This document shows, piece by piece, positions 43,723 through 55,500 of a stretch of 64,000 nt of DNA. This DNA comes from Cymbomonas tetramitiformis (Eukaryota; Chlorophyta; Pyramimonadophyceae; Pyramimonadales; Pyramimonadaceae): assembly GCA_001247695.2 (NCBI GenBank), contig LGRX02030603.1, positions 20,798 through 84,797 on the forward strand. The letters run 5' to 3'. A program made the position numbers and the translations under genes. Position 1 is the first letter of the stretch. Each line of letters starts with the position of its first letter. The notes under the pieces are model-generated. The model saw only the letters and a program-made list of their open reading frames with translations, had not been told where the DNA came from and ran no database searches.

Positions 43723-43796
43723 TGGGGGTGGGGGGGGAGTTAAGTATGAAAATGTTCGGGAAGGGCGGGGGGGGGGAGGGGTTACCCCCCTTGATT
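43723..43796 (+). repeat. G-rich tract with G-quadruplex potential
   Basis: Several G runs of 4-10 within about 75 bp (for example GGGGGTGGGGGGGGAG and GGGCGGGGGGGGGGAGGGG), ending in a TTACCCCCC that could pair with them. Structure potential is clear; function is unknown. Confidence 0.6.
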
Positions 43797-43904
43797 TCAC
43801 CGTGTTATTAAGGAAATTATGTGCTAGTTGGGGGGGTCTATCGCGGTACCGTCATGGGCCCTCCATTAGTATCGCGCCCCCCATAATCTTATTAGGAGGT
43901 CTCG

Positions 43905-45090
43905 AGAAGAAAATAATTTTCAGTTTCGCGGATGAAACGTGACCGGATTCATGTGTTCGATATGCCAATATGTTCGTATGGATAAGCTTGTGTGTTGCAA
44001 GGCTCTATATCGATATTTCCGATAACCGATACTATCGATATATCGTATTTATCGCCGATTATCGGATTGCAATGTCTAACTATCGATTGTGCAGGTTTTG
44101 GTGTTCCATATTTAATTTATAACAAATTACATATAAATGTCCAAGTAATCGATTATTTATCGATTGTGCCGATTATCGATACCGTTTTTCGGATATCGGA
44201 TTGTATCGATACCGAAAAACCAAACCGATATAGAGCCCTGGTGTGTTGGGTGCAATTTCACCCCCAAAGGCCGAGTACATCAAAAGTTAGTCCTATATCA
44301 ATAACCCTATCGGTATGGCGGGCGGGCGCACTAGAAAATAATTTTCAGTTTCGGATGAAACGTGACCGGATTCATGTGTTCGATATGCCAATATGTTCGT
44401 ATGGATAAGCTTGTGTGTTGGGTGCAATTTCACCCCCAAAGGCTGAGTACATCAAAAGTTAGTCCCATAACAATAACCCTATCGGTATGGCGGGCGGGCG
44501 CCGCTAGAAAATAATTTTCAATTTCGGATGAAAGGTGACCGGATTCATGTGTTCGATATGCCAATATGTTCGTATGGATAAGCTTGTGTGTTGGGTGCAA
44601 TTTCATGATCGGGATGCTGCGTTCGATATGTCAAAATATTCCCATGTATCATCTCATATAGTGCGCGCATTTGTAGCCCCATCGACTGAGCATGTCGACT
44701 TTTACGAACAAATTAATAACCCGCTGTGATGAAATTAATTTCAGTTTCGAGTCCAAAATGATCGGGATGTTGCGTTCGATATGTCAAAATGTTCTTATAT
44801 ACGATCACCTCATATAGTGCGCGCATTTGCAGCCCCATCGATAGAGCATGTCGACTCGTTACGAACAAATAAATAACCCTATGCGGCTTTGGCGACAAGT
44901 GAAAAATTAATTTCAGTTTCAAGTCCAAAATGATCGGAATGCCGCGTTCGATATGTCAAAATGTTCTAATATGTCACTTCATATAGTGCGCGCATTTGCA
45001 GCTCCATCGACTGAACATGTCGATTTTTACGAACAAACTAATAACCCTATGATTTGGCGACAAGTGAGAAATTAATTTCAATATTGATAT
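43905..45090 (+). repeat. Satellite of about 170-bp units, with a MITE inside
   Basis: AAATAATTTTCAGTTTCGGA-type landmarks recur near 43911, 44334, 44505, 44728, 44905 and 45069. Subtracting the 251 bp of MITE plus TSD, the first interval is 172 bp, then 171, about 223 (a fused, unequal unit), 177 and 164. The first three units share CATGTGTTCGATATGCCAAT and GTGTGTTGGGTGCAATTTCA; the last three are a diverged subtype with TGCGTTCGATATGTCAAAAT and GCGCGCATTTG. Confidence 0.85.
43998..44240. mobile_element. hAT-type MITE, 243 bp
   Basis: Termini CAAGGCTCTATATCGAT and, inverted, ACCGATATAGAGCCCTG, 15 of 17 complementary. It is flanked by an exact 8-bp TSD GTGTGTTG (43990-43997 and 44241-44248). 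The interior is full of TATCGAT and CGATTATCG motifs in both orientations, like the subterminal arrays of the two larger hATs, and the CAAGG/CAGGG start is the same. No ORF. Confidence 0.95.
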
Positions 45091-45845
45091 ATATATATAA
45101 CATACAACTATGATATATATATGTGCCTAAACACAATTCGATGTCGAGGAAAACGATAGTCCGATCCATTTTCCATGATTCGCACGCGTTCGGATGCTAT
45201 TTCGGCAGAAATCCTATGGGGTGTCGCCGCGAGAAGTGCATGACCCATCTATACATTACTTCCACTATGCCCATTGGTATCTTCCCTAGCGGGGTATGAT
45301 TCCGCTTGTGTTCCTAACCATTATTTATGCACGTGTTTTCTTTTCACAACGCGGGCTTTGATTCCGCTTCTTTGTATTATCTAAGTAGCACAGATATTGC
45401 TCAGGATGGCATATGCACACAAGGGTTTGGCGCGAACAAGCATAACTGAAAAACTTTGCACCCTCTGCCTGGTGCGTGGCTGAAAGGGCCCTCCATATGC
45501 TCTGCACTAGGGTCATGGGGGTTTATGCGAATATGCTATGCACTTTTCTTCCGAGGGGCTTCAAACTTAAGCTCAACTGGAATTTTAACTTATGCTCGAT
45601 TAGATACTTATGCGTGGTCATGCAAGCCATATGTGCTTATTAGAAACTTAAATGCCGGCGGACACTTACCTTCCACTTCATGTCCTTCGCTGCAAGCTCA
45701 TCTTTACCTCGACACCTTACACAGGAAGCACACATACATTCCCTTAGACCCTTCTAGGATAAATTGCAAGCATTACTACCTTAAGAAATACAATCTAGTC
45801 GTCATGCTTAGATAGAAAAAATAGAGTCCTATGCGCTGGGCGCTC
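45091..45845. other. No gene recognised
   Basis: A TA-rich stretch at 45083-45122 is followed by sequence without convincing coding potential. An open frame at 45456-45815 shows no recognisable motif. Confidence 0.45.
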
Positions 45846-46235
45846 CTTCTAGTTCCTCGAGAGAGCTCCGCCCTTAATCTTCAAGGGGGCGCTCGATCTG
45901 CAGGCTAAAAGTGCTCCTTAAAGGCTACCCAAAAAGAAACGAAAACTGCTAGGCGCGCCTTCTAATTCCTCGAGAGAGCTCCACACTTTTGCAAGTGGGC
46001 GCGTCGATCTGCAGGAACGAAGTGCTCCTTGAAAGCAGCACCCTAACAAATGGTGAAAACTTCGATCTGCACGCTTTGCAGGGCTCCAAGGCAAAAGGCT
46101 ACCCAAAAAGAAACGAAAACTGCTGGGCGCGCCACCTCATTCCTCGAGAGAGCTCCACTCTTTTGCAAGAGGGCGCGTCGATCTGCAGGAATAAGAGTGC
46201 TCCTTGAAAGCAGCACCCTAACACCTGATGAAAAT
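45846..46235 (+). repeat. Degenerate tandem repeat, about 115-180 bp units
   Basis: Three to four units share TTCCTCGAGAGAGCTCCA, GCGTCGATCTGCAGGA, GTGCTCCTTGAAAGCAGCAC and ACCCAAAAAGAAACGAAAAC in the same order with gaps. No coding function. Confidence 0.75.
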
Positions 46236-46311
46236 ATGGCTAATATGGAAAATATGGCTATGCTAGTCTTGCACGATGCACATAAAGGGTGGAGAAAACG
46301 CACCTTGAGCG

Positions 46312-46394
46312 TGTGGCATCTCAGATTCGAACTGAGATCTCCAGACCTTTAGGTCTGGCGCTCTGTGAGCTGTGAGCTCTTGAGCTAATGCCAC
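46312..46394 (-). tRNA. tRNA-like sequence, probably a pseudo-tRNA
   Basis: On the minus strand 83 nt fold into acceptor GTGGCAT/ATGCCAC (7/7), D-stem GCTC/GAGC, anticodon stem CCAGA/TCTGG and T-arm CTCAG/CTGAG with TTCGAAT, discriminator A. The D-loop is 18 nt and contains an 8-bp tandem duplication (AGCTCACAGCTCACA), and it lacks the usual GG. The anticodon loop is 8 nt (CCTAAAGG), so the anticodon is ambiguous. The B box AGTTCGAATCT deviates at the edges. It looks like a decayed or unusual tRNA gene. Confidence 0.5.
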
Positions 46395-48490
46395 TCGTCA
46401 CATATTCGGTTAGGGGCGTAACCCGATAGAGTTTACGCTTAAATTGAACCAAGGGGGAACAATTTTATTGGCGTGTGCGTATGCCTTGCTACCTTTTACA
46501 GGATTTTCAAAATCGGGCGCTTTTAGGCCCTAAAAGCGCCCAGGGGCAGTGCTTGGACAAAATTGAAAGTCCTACCATCTCTTGCCCCGCAACCTTAAAT
46601 TTTCTTGACCTCGCAATATCAATCGTAATTTTCTCTTACTTTGGGCGCAAAAAGACATCGAAGCTTACCGTTGGGCGAATTGAAAACGCTATTTCACTCT
46701 AGAGTTCACTCGTCGCGCACACTCTCCAAACCTAGAAATTTACTTCATTTGTTTTCCAAGCGACTAAATTCATTTGTTTTCCAAGCAACCCCTAAACGCA
46801 ACGGACGTAATTCTGAATATGCTGGGTACGTAACTCTGCAGTAGACGGAGAGTTTGACTGTGGGCAAACGTGCGGTATCGGGTATGTTCAAAACACAAAA
46901 GTGTCACTGCATGGGATTTTAAATAATGTTTCTGGATGTAATATGTGCATAACCCCTCTTACTCCTCTCACTAAATACTAATATCCCCTGATTTACTAAC
47001 AGGGTGGATATATTACATCATTTCATTTTTGAGCATTTATACACGAAAGATATGGATGTCGATGATGACTCGGATATTCAGTCTTACGGGTTTGAGGGTA
47101 ATACTTTTTCATCCTCGCCTCCAGATTTTAATTATATGATCTGTCCGAGCGTTCATCCGCGCAGATTTTAATCATATGATCAATCCGAGCGTTGCTGACG
47201 CTTGTGAGATTGACACATCTGTATTTGCTTCACATCGACCGTGTTTTGCTCTCATTCTGCACCACAACCCCTTGCATACGGGCACGCGCAGGTATACGTC
47301 TCACCGGGCGGAAACTAGAATGTTGCTATGCAAACCGTAGCAGAACCTGTGCGTATGCAAGCTTGATTATTAGCTCCGGACTTAGCAGTGTTCACTTTAC
47401 AGTATAACGTCTTCATGTTTATGTGTATATTTATACCAACAAGACGTGACTGGCACTGTTAACCCTCTGGGAATTATTTATTATACTTATGCCATCCATA
47501 CGTGCTGGTATATATCGCGGCACATTTTTTAGCATCTTGTCGGTGGCACTCATCGCCTGTATATTTATAATGCCTGATTGGGTTCCGCATAAACAACGTG
47601 CACCCAAGCCAAGCGGCGTTACGATGATTTACATCAGGGAGGAAGAAGAAATGGAACTCAATATAGTCAGGTATCTCCTTGTGGTTCTAGTTTACACTGT
47701 CGTAAACTATAAATTTGGGGGTATTTATTATTTCAATTTCAAGCAGTATAATTATTTCGATGCGTGCAACATTATTAATTTTTATTTATATATTATATAA
47801 ATATATTGGGACACCGTCGCCTCGGGTCCCCCCTTTATCGCAGGGGGTGATTTGGGGGCTTCCAAACAATCTCGGTGTGTTGACGCACTAAAAACCCCTC
47901 ATCTAGTAGCCCCTCAAAGGGCCACCCCCTTAGCTCATGGCGGACATCCAACCCCCCCCAGCCCTTTAGGGGGAGCCATTGGTGGAAAATATAGCCATGA
48001 GGCGCCCCCCATATGGAAGTTAGGCGGTATTCATCGTCTGGTAAAATACCGAAAACTCGCGCACACCATTAAATCCTCGCGATCCATACACCCACCAAAA
48101 TGAGACATATCATGCAAAGCCCCCCTAAACCCCTCGAGGGGGTCCCTCGGATGAAGTGTGTGACCATGAGCTACCACCCAAAATCGATTTTAGGGGGGAT
48201 TGGGCTTGATCAAAATTTTGGGCCCTGGCAGGCAAAATAATGCCCTCGACCCTCGTCCGTCGGCCCAAAGGCCCCAAGGCGAACCCTGGCGGTTCCTGGC
48301 GGTTCCCTGACGGCTGGGGTACCTTGTATTTATGTGGCGCCTCACTGAGCACACGCGACCTATGGGATCTAGACGAAAGCCGATCGAAAAAATAGTTTAC
48401 GGGCTCGTAAATTATTCCGAAACGATAAAGAGATAAGACTTTTCGACGACTGTTCTTACCCAAGGTTTCACCGAGGAAACCTCCTATGTT
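46395..48490. other. No gene recognised
   Basis: 2.1 kb without a recognisable gene. The longest open frame (47489-47800, 103 residues) begins with a hydrophobic segment (FFSILSVALIACIFIM) and has a second one near residue 60, but has no homologue I can name. A C/G-run-rich strip lies at 47830-48140. Confidence 0.45.
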
Positions 48491-48504
48491 GGCTACTATC
48501 CCAT

Positions 48505-48554
48505 GGTCCTTGTGGGAGGACCATAATCGATTATGGTCCTCCCACAAGGACCAA
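48505..48554. repeat. Perfect 50-bp palindrome
   Basis: TGGTCCTTGTGGGAGGACCA, then ATAATCGATTAT, then the exact reverse complement, with no mismatch. The 20-bp arm recurs singly at 49327-49346 and 49526-49545, and the flank GGCTACTATCC next to it recurs inverted as GGATAGTAGCC at 49553-49563, so the locus has nested inverted structure. Confidence 0.95.
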
Positions 48555-49525
48555 TGTTGCAAGAATTTAATTGGGCATTGGTTCGGATCTAGAAGGCGCG
48601 CTCAATGATTTTTAGTATCAATGGGACATATATCAATTACTTCGATGCTTGGTCCGGCCTGGATCCACCCAATATATCCATGGCGTTCGCATTTGCGACA
48701 AGCACCCTCAACTTTTTCAGATTGCATTTTTTTGAAAATTCAAAAAGGCACAAAAAGATACGATATCTTCAATAATTTTTTGGGAATAGTATGTGCAGGC
48801 TACACCTGCGTCCATGCGATCATATCGATCTTATACACATGTCCCCATCATATTTGGGTCATACGTCATGTTGGAGTGCATATATTGGCCATCTCTAATG
48901 CTTATTAACAACCGTACACCTTTTTAGTCGGTTTTTTAGCCGGAATGGGATAATCGGTGCAAACATGACCCATTATCCACGATGCCCGCTAGAGTGCGTT
49001 CACAGTGTGGTAGGAGCGTATGGTGCTTAAACTTTTGAAGTATATCCATAAAATGATTTTTTGAAAGCTTAACATAAGCCATATGGGCAAGTATGTGAGC
49101 GATGTGCACTCGTTAGCTTGACGCGAAGTGAAAATTAGAAGTGCAAAAATCACAAAATCCTTATTTCACTCGGGAGTGATCACCCGCCACGGTAAACGAG
49201 AGCTCAGATGGCGACTAGAGTGTGGACTATCCAACTAAGTTTTCATATTTGGTCATAAACTCAAGGTGTGCGACCATGAGCGGCCAACACCGCGCACCAT
49301 GCAACCGCTAGGACGCTTAAAGACTATGGTCCTTGTGGGAGGACCATCTTTTTTTCGACGATTTCGATAAAAAAACATATCAAAAGCGCACCCTTTAAGC
49401 ACGCCCCTCTAGCACACGCGTGGACGATCCTGTAGGGGAAATTATTCAATTGACTCATAAATATGATGCCAAAAGCACGTATACGCCTCAAAGATCCATG
49501 TGACACTCATAATAGTCATCGCACG
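48555..49525. other. Interval between copies of the 20-bp arm; no gene recognised
   Basis: About 1 kb bounded by copies of TGGTCCTTGTGGGAGGACCA at 48505-48554, 49327-49346 and 49526-49545. Inverted flanks at 48491-48501 and 49553-49563 suggest this may be a non-autonomous DNA element, but no TSD was found and no coding frame is convincing. Confidence 0.4.
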
Positions 49526-49565
49526 TTGGTCCTTGTGGGAGGACCATGAATTTGGATAGTAGCCA

Positions 49566-50267
49566 CTGTACTGTACTGTCATTTTGTCTGTACTGTCGTG
49601 TTTCTGTACCGCGTTCGTGACAGCATGTCAATTTCCGCGTCGCTGGTTGGAGGTCCACCGTTTTTCGTCGACGGCAGTACAGTACAGACAAAAGTGACGA
49701 CGGTATAGAGGCAGAGGCGTGGATGTCGCCAAAATGAACTTCTTCAGAATTAAGTATGGGGCAGTACAGACGACGGTACAGCCGATGGCACGACAGTACA
49801 GACGACAGTACAGACGACAGTACAGACGACAGTACAGAAATATCGAAGCGCAGACACTCGCGATGGCTCGATTCTGTCGTTTATACCACAGATGAATTTA
49901 TCGCGCGTTTGTACGCTATTTAAAGAAATCGTGCGCTATTTTGAGGGGGTTCTTCGTGATAGAAAGGCGCATGCATGCGGACAAAGAATATACTGTGGAT
50001 ACAAATAATTCCCATTAAAATCTCGATGTCCCCAAGATTTCATCCCTGTGTTCGCTGAAATATTCTTGAAATCGGTGTCCTTAAATATGCAAATTGTCAT
50101 AAAATCGATGCAGTACAGTACAGCGCAAGCGGTGCAGTACAGTACAACGACGGTAATTCCCCTAAACGAAACCTCCGGGCTGTACTGTACTGTCGCGCGA
50201 CTGCCACGTCGGCGTAAATTCCCCCAAAAACGACAGTACAGTACAGAAAAATGACAGGACAGTACAG
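49566..50267. mobile_element. Candidate TIR element with GTACAGTACAG-type arrays
   Basis: Left end CTGTACTGTACTGTCATTTT and inverted right end with CTGTACTGTCCTGTCATTTT form about 38-bp imperfect terminal inverted repeats. The interior has clusters of the same motif, including four tandem GACGACAGTACA units at 49789-49838 and CAGTACAGTACA at 50110-50160. Dense short motifs at both ends resemble transposase-binding subterminal repeats. No TSD is visible at the edges I chose (AGCCA versus CGGAG), so boundaries are uncertain. No coding region. Confidence 0.5.
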
Positions 50268-50865
50268 CGGAGGTTTCCTCGGTGCAACCCGGGGTTATTA
50301 TACCGTGCTGGGATGCCCATCATACATGTACCATTTATGTCACGCTGTATAATTCTATTTCGTGATTTGCTGAATCCCTATCCAGCGAGGGCGCATCTCT
50401 ATAATTATACAAAAACACCTGTGTCTTCAATGATTCGCGACAGTGATGAATGGTATTTGTGGCTGAGATATGCAGCTTGCATTCACGTTGACGGATTTAC
50501 ACGCTGATACGTGCGCGAACTCGTAAATAGAGTCTTGCGCATATCTGCCCATTGTGGCTACACCGCAATTGTTCGTTTATACAGTTTTGACGCACCACAG
50601 ATACACGTTCATATCATTCGTGTATGATTCGAAGTCTTTTCGTTTTGGAATTGCTTTGATTATATTTGCGCTTGCGACGTATCGTCCTGATTATGCGGCG
50701 CGATCCCAAGTTATATTATGATCGGTCCTCGCGTACCACTGACGCAGATGAGAATGATGACTTGAAATTCTTCTTTTTAATCGAACATGTTAACAAATGG
50801 TTTGACGAAGTTCCCTTGAGGCATATATTTAGACAATGTGAACATTCATATCCATTTCAGGGCGC
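50268..50865. other. No gene recognised
   Basis: About 600 bp before the chromovirus LTR. A 71-codon plus frame (50666-50881) runs into the LTR and shows no known motif. Confidence 0.4.
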
Positions 50866-51558
50866 TGATACGGCTATGTAAACAAGCGCCGTGAATCGTA
50901 TATTATCAGTATACGAAATAAACACTGCAAAGTTTGAACAGCAATGCAAGTGTACGGATGAGCGGGTTTGTGAGTGCAGTCTCTCTAAGAAGATCTGCTG
51001 AAGCACAACGCTTCCTCACTTTTGTACCTTACGTCTCCCATCATCTTAGATGGTACCGCCATTGGGTTGTGAACCCGAGACGTAGGTTGAACGACCAGCA
51101 TGGTAATAACGACTAGTTCGTTTATGCTGCGCATGCGAGTTCCGCGCATGCTGAAAGCCAAGATGGTTCTTGTTTGTATTCAAGATGTATCTTTGCTTTG
51201 CCATCTTCGAGTTCGACATACGAACTCTCGATGACAGGGATGCCTGATGATATGCGCACTATCATACGATGGACATTATCATCTGGCGACATGTACAGTC
51301 ATCGTCGACCGTACTGACGACTGTCATAAATATATGACGCGACTCGACATGTACAGTCATGGTCGACCATACTGTCGACTGTCATAATAATATATGACGC
51401 GACCGACTGTCATAATAATATATGACGCGACCGACTGTCATAATAATATATGACGCGACCGACTGTCATAATGTATGACATGACATGGTATGACATGTCT
51501 GACATGTATGACACGTATGACATGTATGACACATATGTCATCGGTCATGACCTTGACA
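50866..51558 (-). repeat. 3' LTR of the chromovirus
   Basis: 693 bp, reading on the minus strand TGTCAAGG...CGCCGTATCA (one change from TGTCAGGG). It contains more copies of the GACGCGACCGACTGTCAT unit than the 5' LTR and a small insertion near 51253. Confidence 0.9.
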
Positions 51559-51577
51559 GATCTCCCCTCTTAAAAGA
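51559..51577 (-). promoter_or_regulatory. Polypurine tract of the chromovirus
   Basis: On the minus strand, TTTTAAGAGGGGAGATC precedes the 3' LTR, identical in core to the LARD and TRIM tracts. Confidence 0.8.
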
Positions 51578-52594
51578 GTTGTGACCTCACAACGGGCATA
51601 CCTTTGTATATGTCTATGATGTCTTTGTTGTTGTCGCTTCTTGCTGGTACCAGTCTTCTCACACCGATTTGAGGCGTCCCTCATGGTGTTTTTAGGTTAT
51701 TGGGGGGAACTGAGTCCACTTTAGTCCCTCACCTTAGGCATTTAGCCCTACAGTTCTTAGGATGTAGCCCACCTTTCCGGAAATCGTATCGTATTTCAGA
51801 GTGACGTTCCAAGGTTCAATGAAGAGCGTTTTCGTGATACAGATTGACGCTGGATTACTGATTGATCCACACGTTATCATGTATGTACTAGACGATTCAA
51901 AGCATCCGAAGTCTACGTTACGGATTATTTGCGCTAGCCGTCGTCGCTTTGCGCGAACGATGATCCCACGATTTAATAATTTATAATCGAACGATTCTCG
52001 GCCTGATTTAGTGCACCCAACCCTTCCTCCCCTCCTTAAGCTACTTTGGAGGATCCTAGGTGGCGATGGGGAGCCCGATTTTTGGGGCTTGTTTTTAATG
52101 CAAACGGAGCGGCCCTGCTTAACGGAATTGGACTTATAATCCTCAACCGGTCTGCTCAACTCCTCAATGTTTTTGTCCAGTACGCACGCTTTGACGAACA
52201 TCTATCGCGATGAGTGAGAATGGATTCGCCACGTACTAATGTGAAATTTATTTAGTTATGTTTGTCAAGCACAACTTAGGATCACAACTCCGTCTACCTC
52301 AGTCGATGTCTCCGGTAGCTTCGGATGACTGGCCAAGAATCCGATGACAAACCACGGTTTTGGCAAAGGTAGCATTTAGCAGTTTTTATTTATCCACGGA
52401 TATGATATCTCGCATGTGTGCGTATCTGTGCAAGGGTATGATTTTGAACAAGGCTCACTACACCTTTAGCAAGGAAGGATCAATTCCCGCTTCAATCCAA
52501 CATAATGATAAACATTAAGAGCAAGGTTATATAGATGATCGACATGTATTAGTATATATTACAAGAAGTAAAGGCATAAGGCTTAATATAATGT

Positions 52595-55500
52595 CTAGCC
52601 TTCATAGGCAGCTATAATGTCTGCTGCATTGGTCAGCTCTGTGGCTTTGACCCAGGTGTCATGCTCAGGACCGTAGCCTGCATATCGTACTAAATAGTAT
52701 TTGACACCTCTAGTGAACTTATCCGAGAGTATATGTGATATCTCAAGCAGTGGTTGCCCTTCTTCGGTGATCATCTGTGGCAGAGGCAAAGGTGCTTGGA
52801 TCGAGTCGTTGTACAGCTCTAATCTGGAAACAGGCTGTACCGGATGAATACGGATATCAAGATCTCCGAAATCTAACTCGTATGCACGTCCATGGCTAAG
52901 CACTTTGGAAATGGTGAACGGCCCAATATATGGCTGCTTAAAGTGTCTGCCTGCCTCTGTCAAACCAGTCCAATGAATAAACTCGGTCCGTAAAAGAACT
53001 TTTTGCCCAACTGCAAACTGCTTAGGCATGTGAGTCTTATTGAATCTGGCTTGGCTAATCTCTGCTGCTCGGGAAATGTTGTCTACCGCGTTGGCATGAA
53101 CAGCCGAGTACTGGTCAAAATGATCTCGAATAGCTCTTTGTATTGGAACAGGAGCTTCTGGCGAAATAGTGATAACCAGGTCATGAGGCGAAAGTGGTTG
53201 CGCCATCGAGTCGAGATAAAATGGTGAATAACCAGTTGATGCAGAAACGGTATTGTTAATTGCAAACTCCACCAGAGGCAACTTGTCCTCCCACGAATTG
53301 GCTGAAGTATCATTGCAACAACACCTGAGGATGTAAAAAAATACTACTTAATCAGTTTATAAACCAGAGGATGGTGAAATCAAATCATGAATCAACAATT
53401 TGAAAATTACCTGAGGATGTCCTCAATGAAGGCATGGCTCCTCTCATTGGCAGCATTCGACTGTGGATGGTGTGACGATGTCATGGACAATCTCGTACCA
53501 GTAGATTTCCACAGTGTCTGCCAGAATGTAGAGGTGAATCTAGGGTCTCGATCTGAGATGATGTTCCTCGGAAGACCATGGAGCTTGAAGATATGCTGCA
53601 TATAGATGGAAGCAGTATGCTGAGCTGTCCAGATCATGCTGAAGGGAATGAGATGACAACGATGAGAGAATTGGCACATTACCACAAATATACTGTCGTG
53701 CCCATTAGTGGTGATAGGCAGATCAGTGATCCAATCAAGAGATACATCTAGCCATTTTGTCGTCTTAGGCACGGAATATCGTATATGTGCCTGACCATAA
53801 GGCTTGTGTCGCCTCGTTTTCTGGCGCTGACAAATGGGGCACTCCCGAATGTACTTGATGGCTGCCGTTGTCATTCCTGGCCAATAATACCGGCTACGCA
53901 GAAGATGAAGCATGCGATTTTTGCCTACATGACCAGAAATAGTGGCTGAGTGGCACTCATGAAGAAGAATGTGGCGAAGTTGTGTGATCTCACCGTCATC
54001 TGTGGGGACTTTAGTTGTTGGTGGAATGTACAGCTGTCTGCCATATATGGTCTTACGATAGATCAACCCCTGAATGAGCTCGAAGCTGTAGCTGCTGACT
54101 GACTGTGACGAAGTCGATGATGTCAGCTTAGCCAAAATAGTCTGTGCAAATGTGTCACGATCATACTCGGATATAATGATGTCGTGTAGCTGATGAGCTG
54201 ATGAAGAAGATATAAGAGCAATGAATGTAGGATCTGCAGATGGAATGACCTCGCTGATGTCCATATGATGAAGACAATCAGTGAGTTCAAAAAGTGCAGA
54301 GATACGCGTGAGTGCGTCTGCAACCTTATTCTTCTCGCCAGCAATGTGCTCTATACGGAAGTTGTATTCGGAGAGCTCATCCAACCACCGTGCCTGTTTG
54401 GGGCTCGGTGTGGATTTGGTCTGGAAATAAACCAGTGGCTGATGATCTGAGCGTACAATAGTCTCAGGAGCTCCCAACAAGATGTGGCGAAAGAATCGGA
54501 AGCCTTCCACAATGGCAAATAGCTCGATCTCAGGAATAGGCCAACGTCTCTGTGTATCGGATAGAGTGACGCTGTGATGGCCACATGGCTTCATACCTTT
54601 TCCTTGATCCTGGAGTAATACTTGGCCAACGTGTGTGCCTGATCCATCGACCTCCAAAATAGATGGCAGTTTCTGATCTGGAAGTTGTAATACTGGAGCG
54701 TTACAGATGGCACTTTTGAGGTTATCAAATGCCTGCTGCTGCTCAGTTTCCCGGACAAACTCTGCATTATCTTTAAGGAGACGATTGAGAGGTTCGGCAA
54801 CTTTGGAGAACTTTGGTATGAATCTCCTAAATTGACCAACCATGCCCAAGAATGACCGAAGGGATGACTTGCCATCTTTAGCCATACGGCGTAGAGGCTG
54901 CTTTCCAACGGTAGGACCATAAGACACTGGAGGCTGAATTGCCATGACTGCTCGGATTCTGTCTTCGATGATGGATAGGCCTGCTTCAGAGATGTGATGT
55001 CCGATAAAGTCTATAGATCTGACGAACAACTCCACCTTGGAAGGCCTGATGTAGAACTGGTGATCTCTGCAACGCTGGAGGAACTGTCGAACATGCTTCA
55101 TATGGCTGTCAAAATCTGGACTGTATACAATAGTGTCGTCCATGAATATGACAAGGAACTGGTCGATGAAGTCAAAGAATGCCCGGTTTCCTACACGAAG
55201 TGCTGTTGCAGGAGCATTGGTCAATCCGAAAGGCATGACTGTCCATTCATAAGAACCGCATCTGGTGCGAATAGCAGTTTTATGAATGTCGTCTGGATGA
55301 ATGGGGATTTGGTGGAAGAACTGGTTGAAATCAAATCTACTGAACCAGCGTGCTCCCTTCAGCTGCTCTAGTAGGGTGTCATGTGGTGGTAGTGGATACG
55401 TGTCCTTTATGGTGATGTTATTCAGGGCACGATAATCACAACACATCCTCCACTTTCCCCCTGGCTTAGGAGCGAAAATGATTGGGCACCCATGTGGCGA

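Noticed and set aside
51734..52201. 155-residue frame in the chromovirus 3' UTR
   Set aside because: The homologous region of the LARD (21374-21960) is alignable at the DNA level but not in this frame, and no motif is seen, so it is treated as UTR.
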